From: Xylocopa sonorina
Lineage: Eukaryota; Arthropoda; Insecta; Hymenoptera; Apidae
Length of the DNA stretch: 64,000 nt
Direction of reading: 5' to 3'
Assembly (NCBI RefSeq): GCF_050948175.1
Contig: NC_135199.1
Span: 6,886,501 to 6,950,500 of the forward strand
In this document: positions 12,173 to 24,734 of the stretch, piece after piece
How positions within the stretch are numbered: the stretch's first letter is position 1
How the letters are laid out: each line of letters starts with the position of its first letter
Notes under the pieces: model-generated
Told to the model about the DNA's origin: nothing
What the model saw: the letters and a program-made list of their open reading frames with translations, nothing else
Databases searched by the model: none
Made by a program: the position numbers and the translations under genes

Positions 12173-12804
12173 GTTTCGTCGACATCGAACAAGACGGAGC
12201 TTCTCTTATCGAGCGTACAAAGTCCGGGAAGAATTTGTTAGCACCCTTCTGTATCGTGACCTAGGACACCCAGACGGAATAATCGAGTTTCCATCTGGGG
12301 GTTGGTTCGGTTATCGTGGAGATCCCTCGCGTAGGATTTGTCATCCTCCCCGGCTCGAGTCGGTCCCGGCACTCCTGTCAAAGGAGTGACGATCGTGGAA
12401 AGCTTTGTCAGAAATACCAACCCTCCACTTACGTGTCCGCCTATACGCGCAGACCAGCTTGCACGTATTCACCACCACCATCAATAAGCGCGCGCACGCC
12501 CGCCTCCACTGTTTGCATAAATATATAGACGAAATACCCGTGTACACGCTGGAGATGGTGGCAATATTTGCGCGGTCCTGACAGCAAGACAATGAGCCTC
12601 GATCCGACACGCGATATACAACCCCCTCTGGTGGTTCTCTATCATCCGCGATCCACCCTTGAAGCTCCACTTCTTGTTATGGTACACCCATCCAGACGCA
12701 TCCAGCCTTTGGTACGCGGAGAAAAACAGAGGGGTAGGCGAACGGGGTGTGGACGACGGAGGGGGTGGAAGGACGCGGAGAGCCAGATAGATGGATGCTT
12801 GACG
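12173..12804. other. Non-coding stretch
   Basis: No gene is visible. A 7-bp hairpin (cactcct/aggagtg) occurs near 12,370-12,390. Open frames on both strands are short and lack supporting signals. Confidence 0.55.
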
Positions 12805-12866
12805 GTAATCCCGAATTGTAAATTAATCCCCCGACCTTTCGAGATTAATTTATACTCCGGGATTAC
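12805..12866. ncRNA. Long near-perfect hairpin, possible small-RNA precursor or MITE relic
   Basis: Two 24-nt arms (12805-12828 and 12843-12866) face each other across a 14-nt loop. Aligned as complements, 21 of 24 positions are Watson-Crick, one is G-U, and two are mismatches (A-C and U-C). This is the longest stem I found. The pairing stops abruptly at both ends, so the lower stem of about 11 bp expected for a canonical animal microRNA precursor is missing. No target-site duplication is obvious, so a tiny inverted-repeat element is possible but not shown. A second small stem (taggta/taccta) lies just downstream at 12,874-12,887. The strand is undetermined. I do not recognise either arm as a known microRNA. 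Confidence 0.3.
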
Positions 12867-15800
12867 GAGCGCGTAGGTAAATACCTAGTCGATCGATCGG
12901 GACGCGGCGCAGCACTCCATTTATTTTAGTTTAATTTCCCGCCTGGCGTGGCGATCGCCGCGAAATCGACCTTAACCGCAGCATATTTGCCGGGTGACTG
13001 ATGAGGCGAGAGGGGTTGCGTAGCAATAAGTCTTGCCGTTATTTCGACGGACGAAGGTGTCGCGTTCGAGGGTCGAGGGTCAATTTCGGTTCCCACGGGG
13101 CGCGTTGCTTTTATTTGTTTACTCAGATACATTCGCGCGGGACGTTTAATGCACCAGCCTTTAACGAGCTGGGCGAACGCAGATTCGTTCGTCCGTCGTT
13201 TCCGTACAACAGATTCTTCCCGAACCGCACGGAGGATCATAAATTACTCGTTTTAGGGGATAACGCGTAATTCGCGCGACATTAAACGCACCCTCATCAT
13301 CCGAGCGAGACACGGACGACCCATTATTACCCGTGAATAGGGCAGGAAACGTCCCTCCTCCCTTTCCTCGCACCGCTCCGCGTATTCGACAAACAGAGCT
13401 CGCTAAAAGATAAACACGATTCCTCGTGGCGCATATTTCCTCGGCGAATCCGTGGAACGCGTTACATCCTGCTTCCCACAGGCTCTCCGCAGAGTCTTGT
13501 CGGCTCGATCGAAGGGACTTTTCAGTGAGGGTGGACGGGGGTGATTGGCGGCGCGAAGCACTGCTTGGAAGTTCGATTGGACGGGTCAAGCGAGGAAAAT
13601 GTACGGCACGACGAGACTTAACCGCCGGGGATAAGTAGCTGTCACTTCCGTTGCGTCAGAGGTCAGGTTTGGCCGTATCCGGCGGCCGTGAGCGCCGGCA
13701 AACCCACAGCTTTCACGGCTTTCGGACAAATTGTGAAAAGAATGATGTATTGAGCCAGTAAACGGCGTGACGTCGGCGCAGCCCTGTCCCGGGGACCTCC
13801 CAGCGTCTTCGAGTTCTCCAGGAACAGTTCCGTCCGTCTGGAGACGACGGCCGGAACGTCTGCCCGCAGCAAACCGCCCATTACGTCCATTGTATTCCCG
13901 AGGAAACAGTCGTCCGGGACACGTAGCCACCCCCTCGCCACCGGCTCCCTACTCCGCCAGGGTACAATTACATTTTCACGTCCCGCAGTTTGGACAATCG
14001 GAGAGGAGAGCCCTTTCGCGGTCGAAAGTACGGAGGAACGGAGAGAGCAGAAGGCGGAGGACGTAGCAGCCGTAGTGAGAGATTTCTTCGGTGATTGGAA
14101 CGCCCTTGCGGTTTATCTCTTTAACGATCTTTTGTGCCTGTCCGCCGGACAGGCCCCGAGTAAGTTGGAAATTTGCCGCGTATCGGGCCAGATTGGATCG
14201 ATCTTGAATGCTAATAAGGAAATAATTCGAGCCAGGAATCGCTGGGGGTGTTAGCAGGCGTGAAGCAATTTGCAGTTGGATTCGAGTAACGCGTCGAATT
14301 ACTGCCCACTCTTCCTGTTGCTTTTTCACTCTTTTACCTCCTCCCTTTGACACTGCTTTCTCTTGCAATTCGAAGATCGCTTCCGCGTTCTTGGAATCGT
14401 GGCCTCATTGGTGCAACGTTCGATCGAAATTTTCTCTGCTGTCGTTCGCGAGACGATGGACGATCACGGAGGGTGTCAGAGCAGTCGTGACAGTCGGCCA
14501 TGTTTCTCAATGAAACATTACTTCATCAACCACTCTCTCCCTCTCTCTCTCTGGTTCTTCCCTCTATCCCCTAGCACGGTCCCTCTTGGAAGTGAGATAC
14601 GCGATCTCCTAATTACTCGGGTCGACCCATAAATTAGGATTTCACGCCAGTCAGAACCCGTAGGACGTCACACCCACCAAGGTGTTACTACTTTCCGGTT
14701 GACAAAATCCCGAGACACTGGGCCGCTGATTCGACGTGGGAACGATGGAATTCCGATTCTATGAGCTGTGACGCGCGGTTTCGGATCTCTGGAAGACACC
14801 TTCGAAAGCGCCTTTCTGGCCACGGCCATAACTCGGTACGGCCGACAGCTAGGAATGTTTATGCCCTGTGGATACTTTACCTGGCCAGCAGTCTGTGGTC
14901 TAAACCCGTGATATATAACGAGTGGTTGACTAATCCCTTCCACCCTTGCGGTCGGGCAACGGTCTTCGGAAACGTAAGTAGCCGTTGCTCACCTTTGAAA
15001 TATATACACATACGTATCCCGGAATTACACTTTACCAATCGCGTTAAGCATTTCTGCTTCAACTGGCGTTAAACAAAGTCGGCTGAAAGAGATGGAAATG
15101 AATGGAGACGACGCAGAGGACTTTCGCGTCGCTTGACTCTGATTCGAACCTGAGAATCGACCCCGCCGTGTTAGGGCGCGATCATAAGTGACCGTATCGA
15201 ACGTTTTCTGCGTAGAAACGCTCGAGATGAATAGATAGATCAGTACCGTGTATCCATAAATTACGCTTTTGACACGCGTTCATCTCCGCGCGAGATGCGA
15301 GCGCAACAATAACTGGCTGATAAATTAAAGCATTAATACGTAATGACGACGGGGTAAAGGAAGAGGCGCATGTATGGAAACGGATAAGTTCGTTTGTCCC
15401 TTCGTGCGCGTGGGGTAGCGTAAGCGTTTGATGGTTGGCTCGCGACATTATTCAGAACGTGTGTTTCCGTGTTCTCTACGTGCCCTCGTTAATCCCGTGA
15501 TTAATGCTACTTTCTCGACGGGCAGAGGGAAGCCGCCGCGGAACAACCGGGCCAAGTTATTCGGGCAAAAGCGGGGCCAACAAACACGCTGCTTTGTAGC
15601 AATTACTTTTAAATATACTCTTGACGAGATGGCCGCGTTCTACCAGCGAGTTGGCGCGCCCCTCGGAACTCTGTGTACTTTGTTGGTTAAAAGTGTACGG
15701 GGGTTACCAGCGGCGCGCGAGGACACCAATTGTGAGAGTGCCTTTCTGGGAATTAAACTCATTGGGAATCTAATTTCGCGTAATCAAGCCTTCGCCAGGT

Positions 15801-16495
15801 TTCACCTACGTCTGACTCGTTTCTTTTACGCGTGCACGTTCGCAAACACCGCGATCTCTTTGCGGAGGAACGTACACGCGTATAATCACGTAACGACGCA
15901 AATGATATAAAGGAATCGCCGAGCACACTCTGAAACCGCGTTCCCCTCCTCGCAACAGATCAAGACACTCAGAGTTCATTGCGCAAATCTCGTATTCCTG
16001 GTGCACTCGCGCCAAGCGGTGGATTCGTAATCACGCTGGCGTGTCCCGGACGGAAATACGCTTTACGAAACCCAGAGCCTCGCACGATCGCGACGATCGT
16101 CCGTGTAACATCGCTCTCGACCCGTCAACGATCGCGTTCCTCGCCTCGCAACGCGATCGAACGATCGCCACGGAAGAACGAACCCCGTGAATTTGCTCAT
16201 TTCGCAACGCGCGCGCTCGTTATTGAACAAAAAGTAATTAAAACGCTGTAATCATACAAACGGCAGGACGAGACCGGCTCGATATGAATCAAATATTGAT
16301 TCGTTAAATACGTCGATTTAATTCCGCGCGCGGGACACGGCTAGATCGTTCGAGGACGATGATTCCTCGCTGGCCAAGGCTGGGCTGCGCGATGACGTTT
16401 CATCGGTGAATATTAATCGGGCTCGATTAAAGCTCCGAGGCAATTAAACCGCGGGGCGGCCCGCGGGCTCGATCGAGGATCGCCGCGGCCTTCCG

Positions 16496-16514
16496 CCTCC
16501 TCCTCCTCCTCCTC
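16496..16514. repeat. TCC microsatellite
   Basis: A short run of about six TCC triplets inside a GC-rich block. No coding frame uses it. Confidence 0.85.
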
Positions 16515-18810
16515 TCTCGTTCCAATTAGCTATTAGGATCGCCAGAAGACGAATGATAACGAGCCGTCGAACATCGTTCCGTGTTTTATAAAGCCATTAT
16601 CGGGGCTTAAGTGAATACTTAAGCAGCGGCTATTCATCAAAACCACGTCGCTCGTATCCTGCTCGCGGTTGTACGTTGCCCCAGCCTTGTACGCCGCGGT
16701 CGACACGGTTACACGGCTAATAAATAAGATGTACGCAGGCTCGACGATTCCGATCAGCCATTTGCTCCGCGCGGTACAACATTATGCCGGGCATGTTGCG
16801 CGCGATTTCGATATTACGTGTCCGCCCGACTGGTATTTGTATATCGAGCAGGGGATACGCGCCGTGTACGCGTACCCGATCGTTGTAATTTATAACGGCG
16901 AATTAATTTTATAGAAAGGGAAACGGATGTGTACGCGGGCCTGGTCCGCGGCGTGCTCATTTACATAACATGAATAATTATTAATAGTTGCACGTTCCGA
17001 GTCCTCGAGGCCGATGATACCTTTTGTGCGCGCGCGGGTGAACGCGTGGGTTGTGACCAGCGAATCGGCGATGGGGCGCGCTGTGACCGACCGTCGCGAT
17101 CGACGATGAAAAGAAGCTCATAAACGGGGGGATTTTGCGCGGCAATAATCGCGTCGATACAGGCTGCAGACTTATGAAACGACGGGTAATAACGCCTAAT
17201 TTAATAATGACACCGCGCGCACGATGTGAAACGTAGCTCGCGCGCGGGCCAGGTCAAACAGCGAAACGGTGAATATGATTCCCGTACGACGATAATATCG
17301 TTTAACGGTTCATCGAATATTGGCGATCAACAATTGAACAAGATAATCACGTAACGATATTTAATTACCCGCGCATTATCGGCGCCGCTGCCTTACAAAA
17401 CGAACCGGATCGCGGGCTGCGCCCTTTCAGTCGTTTCTGCCCGATTTCCCGCGCAATATTTTGCGATCCGCATCGGAATACCGTGATTCCCTGCCAAAAT
17501 AGCAACGATAATATCTTTGTCTACGTATTAACAGCCAGTTTCAATATACGTTCGAACAAACGTTCCACGTTCGATAATCCCCGATTCGATCAACCAGCCT
17601 GAAAAACTGACGAGGACGCAACGCGTACGCCTGCACGCGCGCGTGAAAAAGGATTACGAGTAACGTGAGACCACGAATTCAGTGAAATCCTTGGAACGGG
17701 AACAGTCGGGTCGCGGCGAGGTGGATACAAATTTCTCGGAAGACGGGTGGATTCAACGTAGTCCCAGCCTGCGGTGGTCCCGAGTGCCTGTCGGGGATCA
17801 AAGGGAAGAGAACGGGGTGGAAGAATGGCCGCGAGAGTCCCTTAAAAACTTCGAAAGTTAAATCCCGACACGCGCAGTAAATCATGGACGCGTTACGGAA
17901 TCGTTCCGACTGCGAAATGTCTCGGGGTGACGCGTCGAGAGAAGATCGGACGTGGCGGATCACCGAGACGCGGTCTGCTCGATGGACGACGAGGGGCCGC
18001 GTGGAGAGGGACGACGCTGAGGAACAGCCAGAAGAGTTTCGAGCCGCATAATAATAATTTGAACGCCGGTCATATTTCACCGAGGCGGCCGTGAGTTATA
18101 GCAGTCGTGGTCGACGCGAATGATTTAGGTTTAATAACGACGGTCTGTCCGCTTGGGCCAGTTCAGCTGGGCATTGTCGGTGGAACGACGCGATGGGGGC
18201 CCCGTCTTCCATGCGACGACGTCTTCTCCGCTGACTCACCGACGATTCGCTCGAGGCCACTGCCGTTTTCTATTCCTGCTCTCCGTCTCTTCGTTCTCTA
18301 AACATTGTCATTTGAAAAACTAATATCGTTAAGATTCTTCTGGATTAATTATCAGCGGTTCGTAAATACCGCAATGTTGAAATGAATTTTTTGCCTGATC
18401 ACTGTTTTCGATCTCTGATTCGAGTCCGTGGAACGCTGCGTTACAGAGCGCTTCGCAAATGGCGGACAGCAAACGTACGTTGATATTCGAAGAAATTCGG
18501 CGATAAAATCGTTGGACGGTATCGCGTGCTCGAGCGGACAAAGCGAAAAACTGTCGCGCGCGTGTTTGCGCCGCGCGAAACTTTCTATTTCCCCGTAACT
18601 AATGTTCCGCTATTGTCACACGGGAAATATAAACGCGCGCCCGCACGAAATTTCCCGGAATAAAATGCTTTGTGCGTCCCGTCGATTCGACGGACGATGA
18701 TTTCTGCTTTTTAAATAAACGTCCCCCGTTTGGTATCGGAAGCGCGCGCGGATCCATACGGGCGACGCGTCACGGGGCGAGCGTTGAAACGTTACCCGCG
18801 CCGTCGTTCA

Positions 18811-18833
18811 AAGGGAGAGAGAGAGAGAGAGAG
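18811..18833. repeat. GA microsatellite
   Basis: A gagaga run followed by gggaga. GA runs can bind GAGA-factor-like proteins in insects, but no initiator is seen close by. Confidence 0.85.
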
Positions 18834-19500
18834 GGAGACGCGTGACAATTTTCGGACGAGCAACGGCTAACGGAAACGGAGGTGAGCGTACGACGTACCA
18901 GACGAGAGGGCTTGTCTAAATGTTCGAGCGGAGAAGTGGACGGTATCTAACGCCCACGGGTACAGCAGGGCTCTCGTGTTCCCATACGCGCGTTCTGGCT
19001 GCCATGTTTATGGCCGCAGTGGAATTCCGGTTAGTTTCCCTATAGTCGAACAGATAACACAATTTCGTCTCTGGTGTTTGCGTATCGGTGTTATTGGTAC
19101 CGTGGAGGTGCGACTCTCGCGTAAATATATCCTCCTTAATGTTCAAAGCCACTCTCGACTCGCTCGCCGGGCTTTTCGTTGCCCGGCCGCGTGAGCGTGC
19201 CTTTTGTTTTAAGTTAATAAATCAGCCGGGCTCCCCTCTATTTGTTTACGAAGGGTTTCTGCGCAATAAAACCCCGGACACGGTTACAGCTTCGTGCGTT
19301 AGCACGTTCCACCGTGCATTCCAGAAACCCGGTATTTCCTGGAAAGAACACGCGGCACTTCGCCACCTCGGATCTATCACCGATGCGATTACTGGAACCT
19401 ACGCGTGTACGCCGACGATCTACGATATCGCGTGTAACCATTTGATCCTAACCTGCCTGCTTCGTTTCAGATTCGAAGACTCTCGTTGAGAATCGACACT

Positions 19501-19521
19501 AAAAAAAAAAAAAAAAAAAAA
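19501..19521 (+). repeat. Poly-A tract, 21 nt
   Basis: Twenty-one A residues followed by tatataaaaa. A good-looking branch point and acceptor (ctaacctgcctgcttcgtttcag) ends at 19,470, only 30 bp upstream, but no exon body or polyadenylation hexamer supports a real 3' end. No flanking duplication indicates a retroposed copy. Confidence 0.85.
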
Positions 19522-22296
19522 TATATAAAAAATCCTCTAACAATTCTTTCAATCAGCAAACTTTCGCAGCGATGAATGGTGAATTTGAAACCAAAGAACC
19601 ACAAATGGAGCAGCGATGAGTCTCTGATTTCTGGAAGACAGGAAACGGAGCAGGATTGCCGCGCGGGTTAATCGTTCGCCAGAGCGGCTGAAACCTCGAA
19701 TCGCGCGAAACAATGCCTCAAAGTTCAGGGTCTTCGAGTAATCGGTGACGTTGAACTGCGACTTAGCGTGCGGGTGCAATTTCGGGAAGATTAGCGAGCA
19801 ATCAGGCCCTTTCATGGCTGCTCCTCGCCGTTCGATTCAGCTATCCTTGGAACGGTTAGGCGTGCACGCTGGAACCTTGTCCGCTTCCCACTTTCTTCCC
19901 CGGGAACATTCAATTTAATTACCCCGTGGAATGGCACGAACCCAAGTTTTTGCCCCGGGAAGCTTAGCCGAACGATCTAGCCGAAGGAAAGCGATTCATC
20001 TCTGCTCTTTTCCACGGTGTTACTTTTCAGACACTTCCCCCCACGGTGCCTGGGCAACTTTACGAAGACTGGCGCCGGTTACACAACGTTCACGTGGAAT
20101 CCGTTATTGCGCTTTTGCATCAGGTCCTCCAGGTCTGATTAAATGCGCGTTCCACGAATAAAGGCGCCCCCCCAAGAAGCGTCGTTCCTCTTCGCGAGAA
20201 GTCCGCGGATCTGGAAAGTCATGATTCACTTTCGTCTCAATTAAGTGGCGACCGAAACACAACCTGACGATCTCCCTCCGACGCAGCGGCAAGTTGCAAC
20301 AATGAACAATCCATTTCAGTTTGCGCTGGTCAGCAACTCCGGGCAACACTTTCGTCATTGTCTTGGCGGCGACCAATGCCAGTCACCGTCGAGCGATTCT
20401 TGGACAAAAGACGAGTAAAACTGTTCCGCTGTTCCAACGAGAATTACCGTTGGAAACTTAAGTATTCGCGTAGACACTTTCCCGTTACTCCACCGCCCCA
20501 AAAAGCACCCCCGACGTACTCGATCCGACGCTCTGTCGCGGGTAAGGAAACACGGAAGTTGACGAGCGCGGACCGCGTACGCGGTGGACTGGCTTCGCGA
20601 AACAGAATATGCCGGGGCCATTAAGGAGGGCGCGATGGTGAACCGGCGCGGATGCCTGGCGGACTGACTTCCCATCAACTTTTAAATCCGAGTAATTCCT
20701 CCTTGCCGCGAAGTTAGCCGCCGCAAAGTAGTAAGTTGAGGAATGCGCAACTTTATAATTTGATCGCCGCGGGTTAGGGACGGCCGGGGTAATTTGCAAC
20801 GTGGCACGCGTGAAACTTTGCTATATTAATTTGAATTTATACCAGCGGAGTGGCTTCCGTACCATCCGCGGCCCAGCCAGCCGTCAGCCCCTCTCCGTCG
20901 ATTTCCGGTCTCGTCCCATCCCGTGCTCTGATCGAAACAATCGTTGGTATTCCGGTTGTTTCGTTGGCGGACCCTCGCGTCGCGATCAAACTCTACTTAG
21001 CCGACGAGGGTTCGCGCCGCGTGCTCCTCCCCACCCCCTCTGTCTCCCCGCGTGGAAAAACCACCGCCTGAAACCGTAAAGGATTGGCTATTATTTTTTC
21101 GCGGATAACACCGACCGAGGCTCTCCCCTCTAAGTGATGTACGAGCCTTCCCGAAGAATTGCCACGAAAAACTTGATAAAACGGCAATTTTCGTGTCTTA
21201 TTTCTTGGGCGATCGTTCAACGTTCCTGCTAAAAAATGGAACACACGGGAACGCCGTCGCGGCGACCTTATTCGGTTCAACCGCGAATACATCTCGAATA
21301 CGCTGATGATGAATTATCGGTACCGCCGGCTATTCTTTGCTCCCCCGTGGTCCTTGTTCGGCGAACGTAGACAAGGAGGCGGCTCCTCGCGGTTCACGCG
21401 GAAAGACGTACAGGCGGCAGTGCGAAGATATTTTTTTTCGCGAAATTACTTTTTAACGAAGACGGAGAGGGTATTACGATGCACAAAGTGTTCGATCATA
21501 ACGTGTTCGTTAAACGAGTTTTTCGTGAGAGACGCTGGGTAGAGAAATAATAGAAGTCCGTCTGCGCGGCGTCGATACGCGGCGGTCCTCCGACGTAAGC
21601 TGTTCTTTGGCTCTCCATAGCAGGCCAGATGGATCGTCCGCATCACGCGTGCCGATTCGTCAGGTCCAATTTTACTCTGTTACCGTCCGCCGTTGGTTGT
21701 TTCGCTTTTCAAAGCGGATCTTCAAAGAACTGACAGCCACTCCTGTGAAGATAACATCAATGGCGAACAGATGCTTCTATGGCCGCTTTTGACCAAGTCG
21801 CGGTCAGGTTATTAACGGGACTGGGTTCAAGCGAAACTGAACGCTCGAGGTGACGAACAGCGTTCTCTAATCAAGAATTTATATGCGGATTGCATTTTAT
21901 TTTCACGACCGCTGAACGGTCTTGCTTCCCCGTTCTTTTCCTTTTCTCCTTTCTCTCTTTTCTTTTTTCGTAAGGAACTTAATTAAAGCGAGACGTGCCG
22001 CGTTACGAAGATTTTATCCGTTCCTTGTTTCCAGGCCGAACGAGCTCCCTGGTAAAAGACAGTAAAATTTTTGGCTTACGCGCGCGACTTTATTAAAATT
22101 CTCCGCCGGAAATTCCGCGAAATTATATGTTACGCCCGAGCTATGCGATAAGAAGCCGTCCTCCTTCTCCTTTCTTTATTTCGCACATCTCTTTTTTAGG
22201 ACCCCGTAAAAAAGAATGACGGATACTCGTCCTCGTGATCGACGTTCGGCACCGGCGAACCGTATTACGGAAACCAAAAATGGGAACGCGCTCGGT

Positions 22297-22354
22297 CGAT
22301 GAGTCATCGGTTATTACTAAGCCTTCAGGCGATTAGAATTCGCGTTATGAGTCA
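22297..22354. promoter_or_regulatory. Pair of AP-1-like sites
   Basis: TGAGTCA occurs at 22300-22306, embedded in the 13-bp palindrome cgatgagtcatcg, and again at 22348-22354. This heptamer is the classic binding site of Fos/Jun bZIP dimers. Two exact copies within 55 bp are more than expected locally, but binding is an inference. Confidence 0.25.
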
Positions 22355-22889
22355 TTTACATGCTGCCAGGTATTATTTCGTGATGGATATCGCGGTCCCG
22401 TTGTCACCGCGAGAGACAGAACTGTCCTCGATGTTTCATTTCTACGTTAATACCTTTCTTCATTAATGGACAGTCCTTAATTTCGTATTCCACGGAATGT
22501 AACCGATACGTTACCAGTTGAAATAATAGATAACCCGGTGTGGTACAGAGGCCCGTGTTCGTGCGACGTGCGGTGTTGCTCGATTAACACGCGATTCAAC
22601 GCGCAGATCGATCACGCGGGAGAATAGCACGCGGCGTGGATAAGGTTCGTGAACGATAAGGGGGAACGGCGGCAGGTATTTCGATCGGCGGTGACACTTT
22701 TATTATGCCCGTCGCACAAAAACCTCTGGTAATCAAAAGCTCGTTAAGATGATTTATAATTTGCCACCGCGTTTAACCCTCCCGGCTCGTTCCTCGTACG
22801 CGCGGACGCCATTCTTTTTTCTCGCGGTACCAAACGCGCACCCCACGGCGCGCCAAACGCGCGAACCCCCATTTACGCGTATCGCATGG

Positions 22890-22919
22890 GGACGACGACG
22901 ACGACGACGACGACGACGA
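22890..22919. repeat. GAC microsatellite
   Basis: About ten GAC triplets, equivalent to CGT/TCG on the other strand. Frames through it give poly-Asp, poly-Arg, poly-Thr or poly-Ser runs. No splice signals support it as coding. Confidence 0.9.
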
Positions 22920-24553
22920 TTCTTGTTGTTCGAGTCGCAGATCCTCGAAATCCTCCACCAGCGACGATCTACGTGCGCGTATATCTTCGATCAGATCCAC
23001 GCCTCCCCGTGGACGGGAGGAGACACGATGATCGACGAGTTGGAAAAAAATTATGGTTCACCCTTGGTAATTGCGTTTCGGTGCCATCGTTAGCCCGCGC
23101 CATCCATGCATTTCTGCGGAACTCGATTTGAATGCGTTGAAAGTGTTATTATACAGCGGCTGGCGATCGTTGATCAGATGGCTGAATGGATAAAGGCAAA
23201 GTAATAGTATTAGTTTCAGCACGTTTGCACCTTCAACGTTGCAACATTAATACGATCGATGCGTTACAAAATTGTTTCTCGTATTTTACATTTTTAAATA
23301 AACCTCTCCTAGCCTGATCTAATTAATCTGGTTAAAATAACGATTCTTTAGTGGCAATTATCTCGCGAGCGTCTCTTTTTTATCGAGCCTCTCGTTCGCG
23401 GATAAATGAAATTTGATTGAATTCCCGTAAAAAGAACCGGGGCAAAAGGGATTAAAATTCGTGAAAGCGGGCCACTCGTCAAAACTATTCGCCCTCTCCA
23501 CCCACTTGTTCGCGGCGGGTTCCACAAACATCAACCTTACTCGGAACGTTTCCGCCACGGCTGGTATTCGACGGTTACGCAACACCAGAAGAACATACGC
23601 AAATTTACAGTGGGAATCGAAATGTTCATTATGTTCCAGCGATTTGGGTCAACCTAGGAAAATAACGACCGGTCGGGCTAGAGCGTTTGCGAAACGCAAA
23701 GCAAACACAGCGAACCGATGGAAATGGATTTCGGAAAACCGCGAATCGTTATTCACCGCGCGTCGCGTGTCTTCCTCGCGTCGCGACGCTTGTCAGAACT
23801 GATATATAATATATTTTTATTGTTCTTACCCGAACGCGCGAACGCTCGTAACGTTTTCGAGTCCCTTTCGCGTGTATAGCGGGTCGTACGATTCGATAAT
23901 AAATCATCATCATCCGCATTCGCCTCGACGTGGAACGGATTTGCGAGCATTTACTAATGGCTCTTTACCCAGATACGAACCTCCAATTATTTCGTCCCGA
24001 TCGAAATTAATAAACCGACCGTTTCACAAATATCTCCAGCAATGTTCGGTTCATTAATAGAAGCAGCCGGCCCAGCCGTAATTACGAAGTTCCTTCTTCG
24101 AGGAAATTAATGAATATACAGCGCGAGCTCGGGGCTGTGCAAGTAAAAAGAGAGGAAAAAAAAAGGAAATAGCGGGTCACGAATACTCGTGCAATCCTGT
24201 GGTTTCCACTTGTTAAGTGAAGGATGATGCACGAAACGAGGACGCGTGGGGAAGCATAAAAAATTCCCACTTTCTCTCTCTCTGGCGGGGCGCGAACAGC
24301 GGTCCGAAACCTCGTCGTCGCGATAAATAGGTAATACGCAAAGCTGAAACGTGATCGTCCATGGCGTACAACCCCGTAGGATCGGTAAACATGTCAACCT
24401 GAGGGCCGCTCGAGTGCCGCGCTCGCTGAAGAAGTTTCCAAAGCACTTTATCGGAATTTCCCCGACTCGATAAGAGTACGTGACAACGGCGAACTTGAAC
24501 TCTCCGCTCCGCTGCCGCTGGACCCCGAGACAATGCACTGTGTGCGTGTGGCC

Positions 24554-24734
24554 GATAAAAAATGGGCCCGTTTAAATTTACCGCCGCTGCCGGTGGTAGC
24601 CGCGGCGCTGCCTCGCCCTTCGCTGCGTGCACCCTTCTTTAAGCAGTTTAACCGGCCGTTAGGGCGATAAATAATACCGCGATTGCCGCGCGGAGGGCTG
24701 TGCTTCGTGCGGAAAAGTAATGAGAACTTTGCAC
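24554..24734 (+). repeat. Copy A of a two-copy degenerate repeat
   Basis: This shares blocks in the same order and orientation with 25,857-26,044: gataaaaaatggg at 24554, a following ttaaatt..cgccg block, ataaataat.cc at 24667, and the identical 19-mer agtaatgagaactttgcac at 24716-24734. Block spacing differs between copies (113 and 51 bp here, 85 and 86 bp in copy B). The end can fold as gtgc.aaagt with actttgcac around aatgaga, with a small bulge. It could be a diverged transposon pair, a duplicated enhancer, or an unknown RNA. I do not recognise the family. Confidence 0.6.

Larger units (their letters stand above)
12888..19500. other. Non-coding stretch
   Basis: No confident exon. It includes a TCC run (16,496-16,514), an 8-bp stem gcttaagt/acttaagc at 16,605-16,624, a 7-bp stem ccgcggg/cccgcgg at 16,449-16,466, and a GA run (18,811-18,833). 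The part from 16,400 to 17,400 mixes GC-rich blocks with many TAAT and ATTA cores, which would suit a regulatory element but is not proof. Two small frames (14,761-14,973 and 16,729-16,914) are discussed as findings. Confidence 0.5.
19522..24553. other. Non-coding stretch
   Basis: No confident exon. It holds a GAC microsatellite (22,890-22,919) and two AP-1-type TGAGTCA sites 48 bp apart (22,300 and 22,348). Frames through the GAC run encode homopolymer runs (Asp, Arg, Thr or Ser) and are not evidence of a gene. A minus-strand frame with a DPTGLY motif (24,213-24,392) is treated as a finding. Confidence 0.5.

Noticed and set aside
15120..15175. tRNA-like T-loop (ggttcgaatc on the minus strand)
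   Set aside because: No matching T-stem, no A-box at the proper distance and no cloverleaf can be drawn.
19448..19521. Acceptor plus poly-A run as a terminal exon or retroposed 3' end
   Set aside because: Only 30 bp separate the acceptor from the A run, there is no polyadenylation hexamer before it, and no target duplication.
22773..23000. Minus-strand frame with an acidic start and a run of ten Ser
   Set aside because: The Ser run is the GAC microsatellite read on the other strand and the start is GTG, not ATG; other frames of the same DNA look equally plausible.
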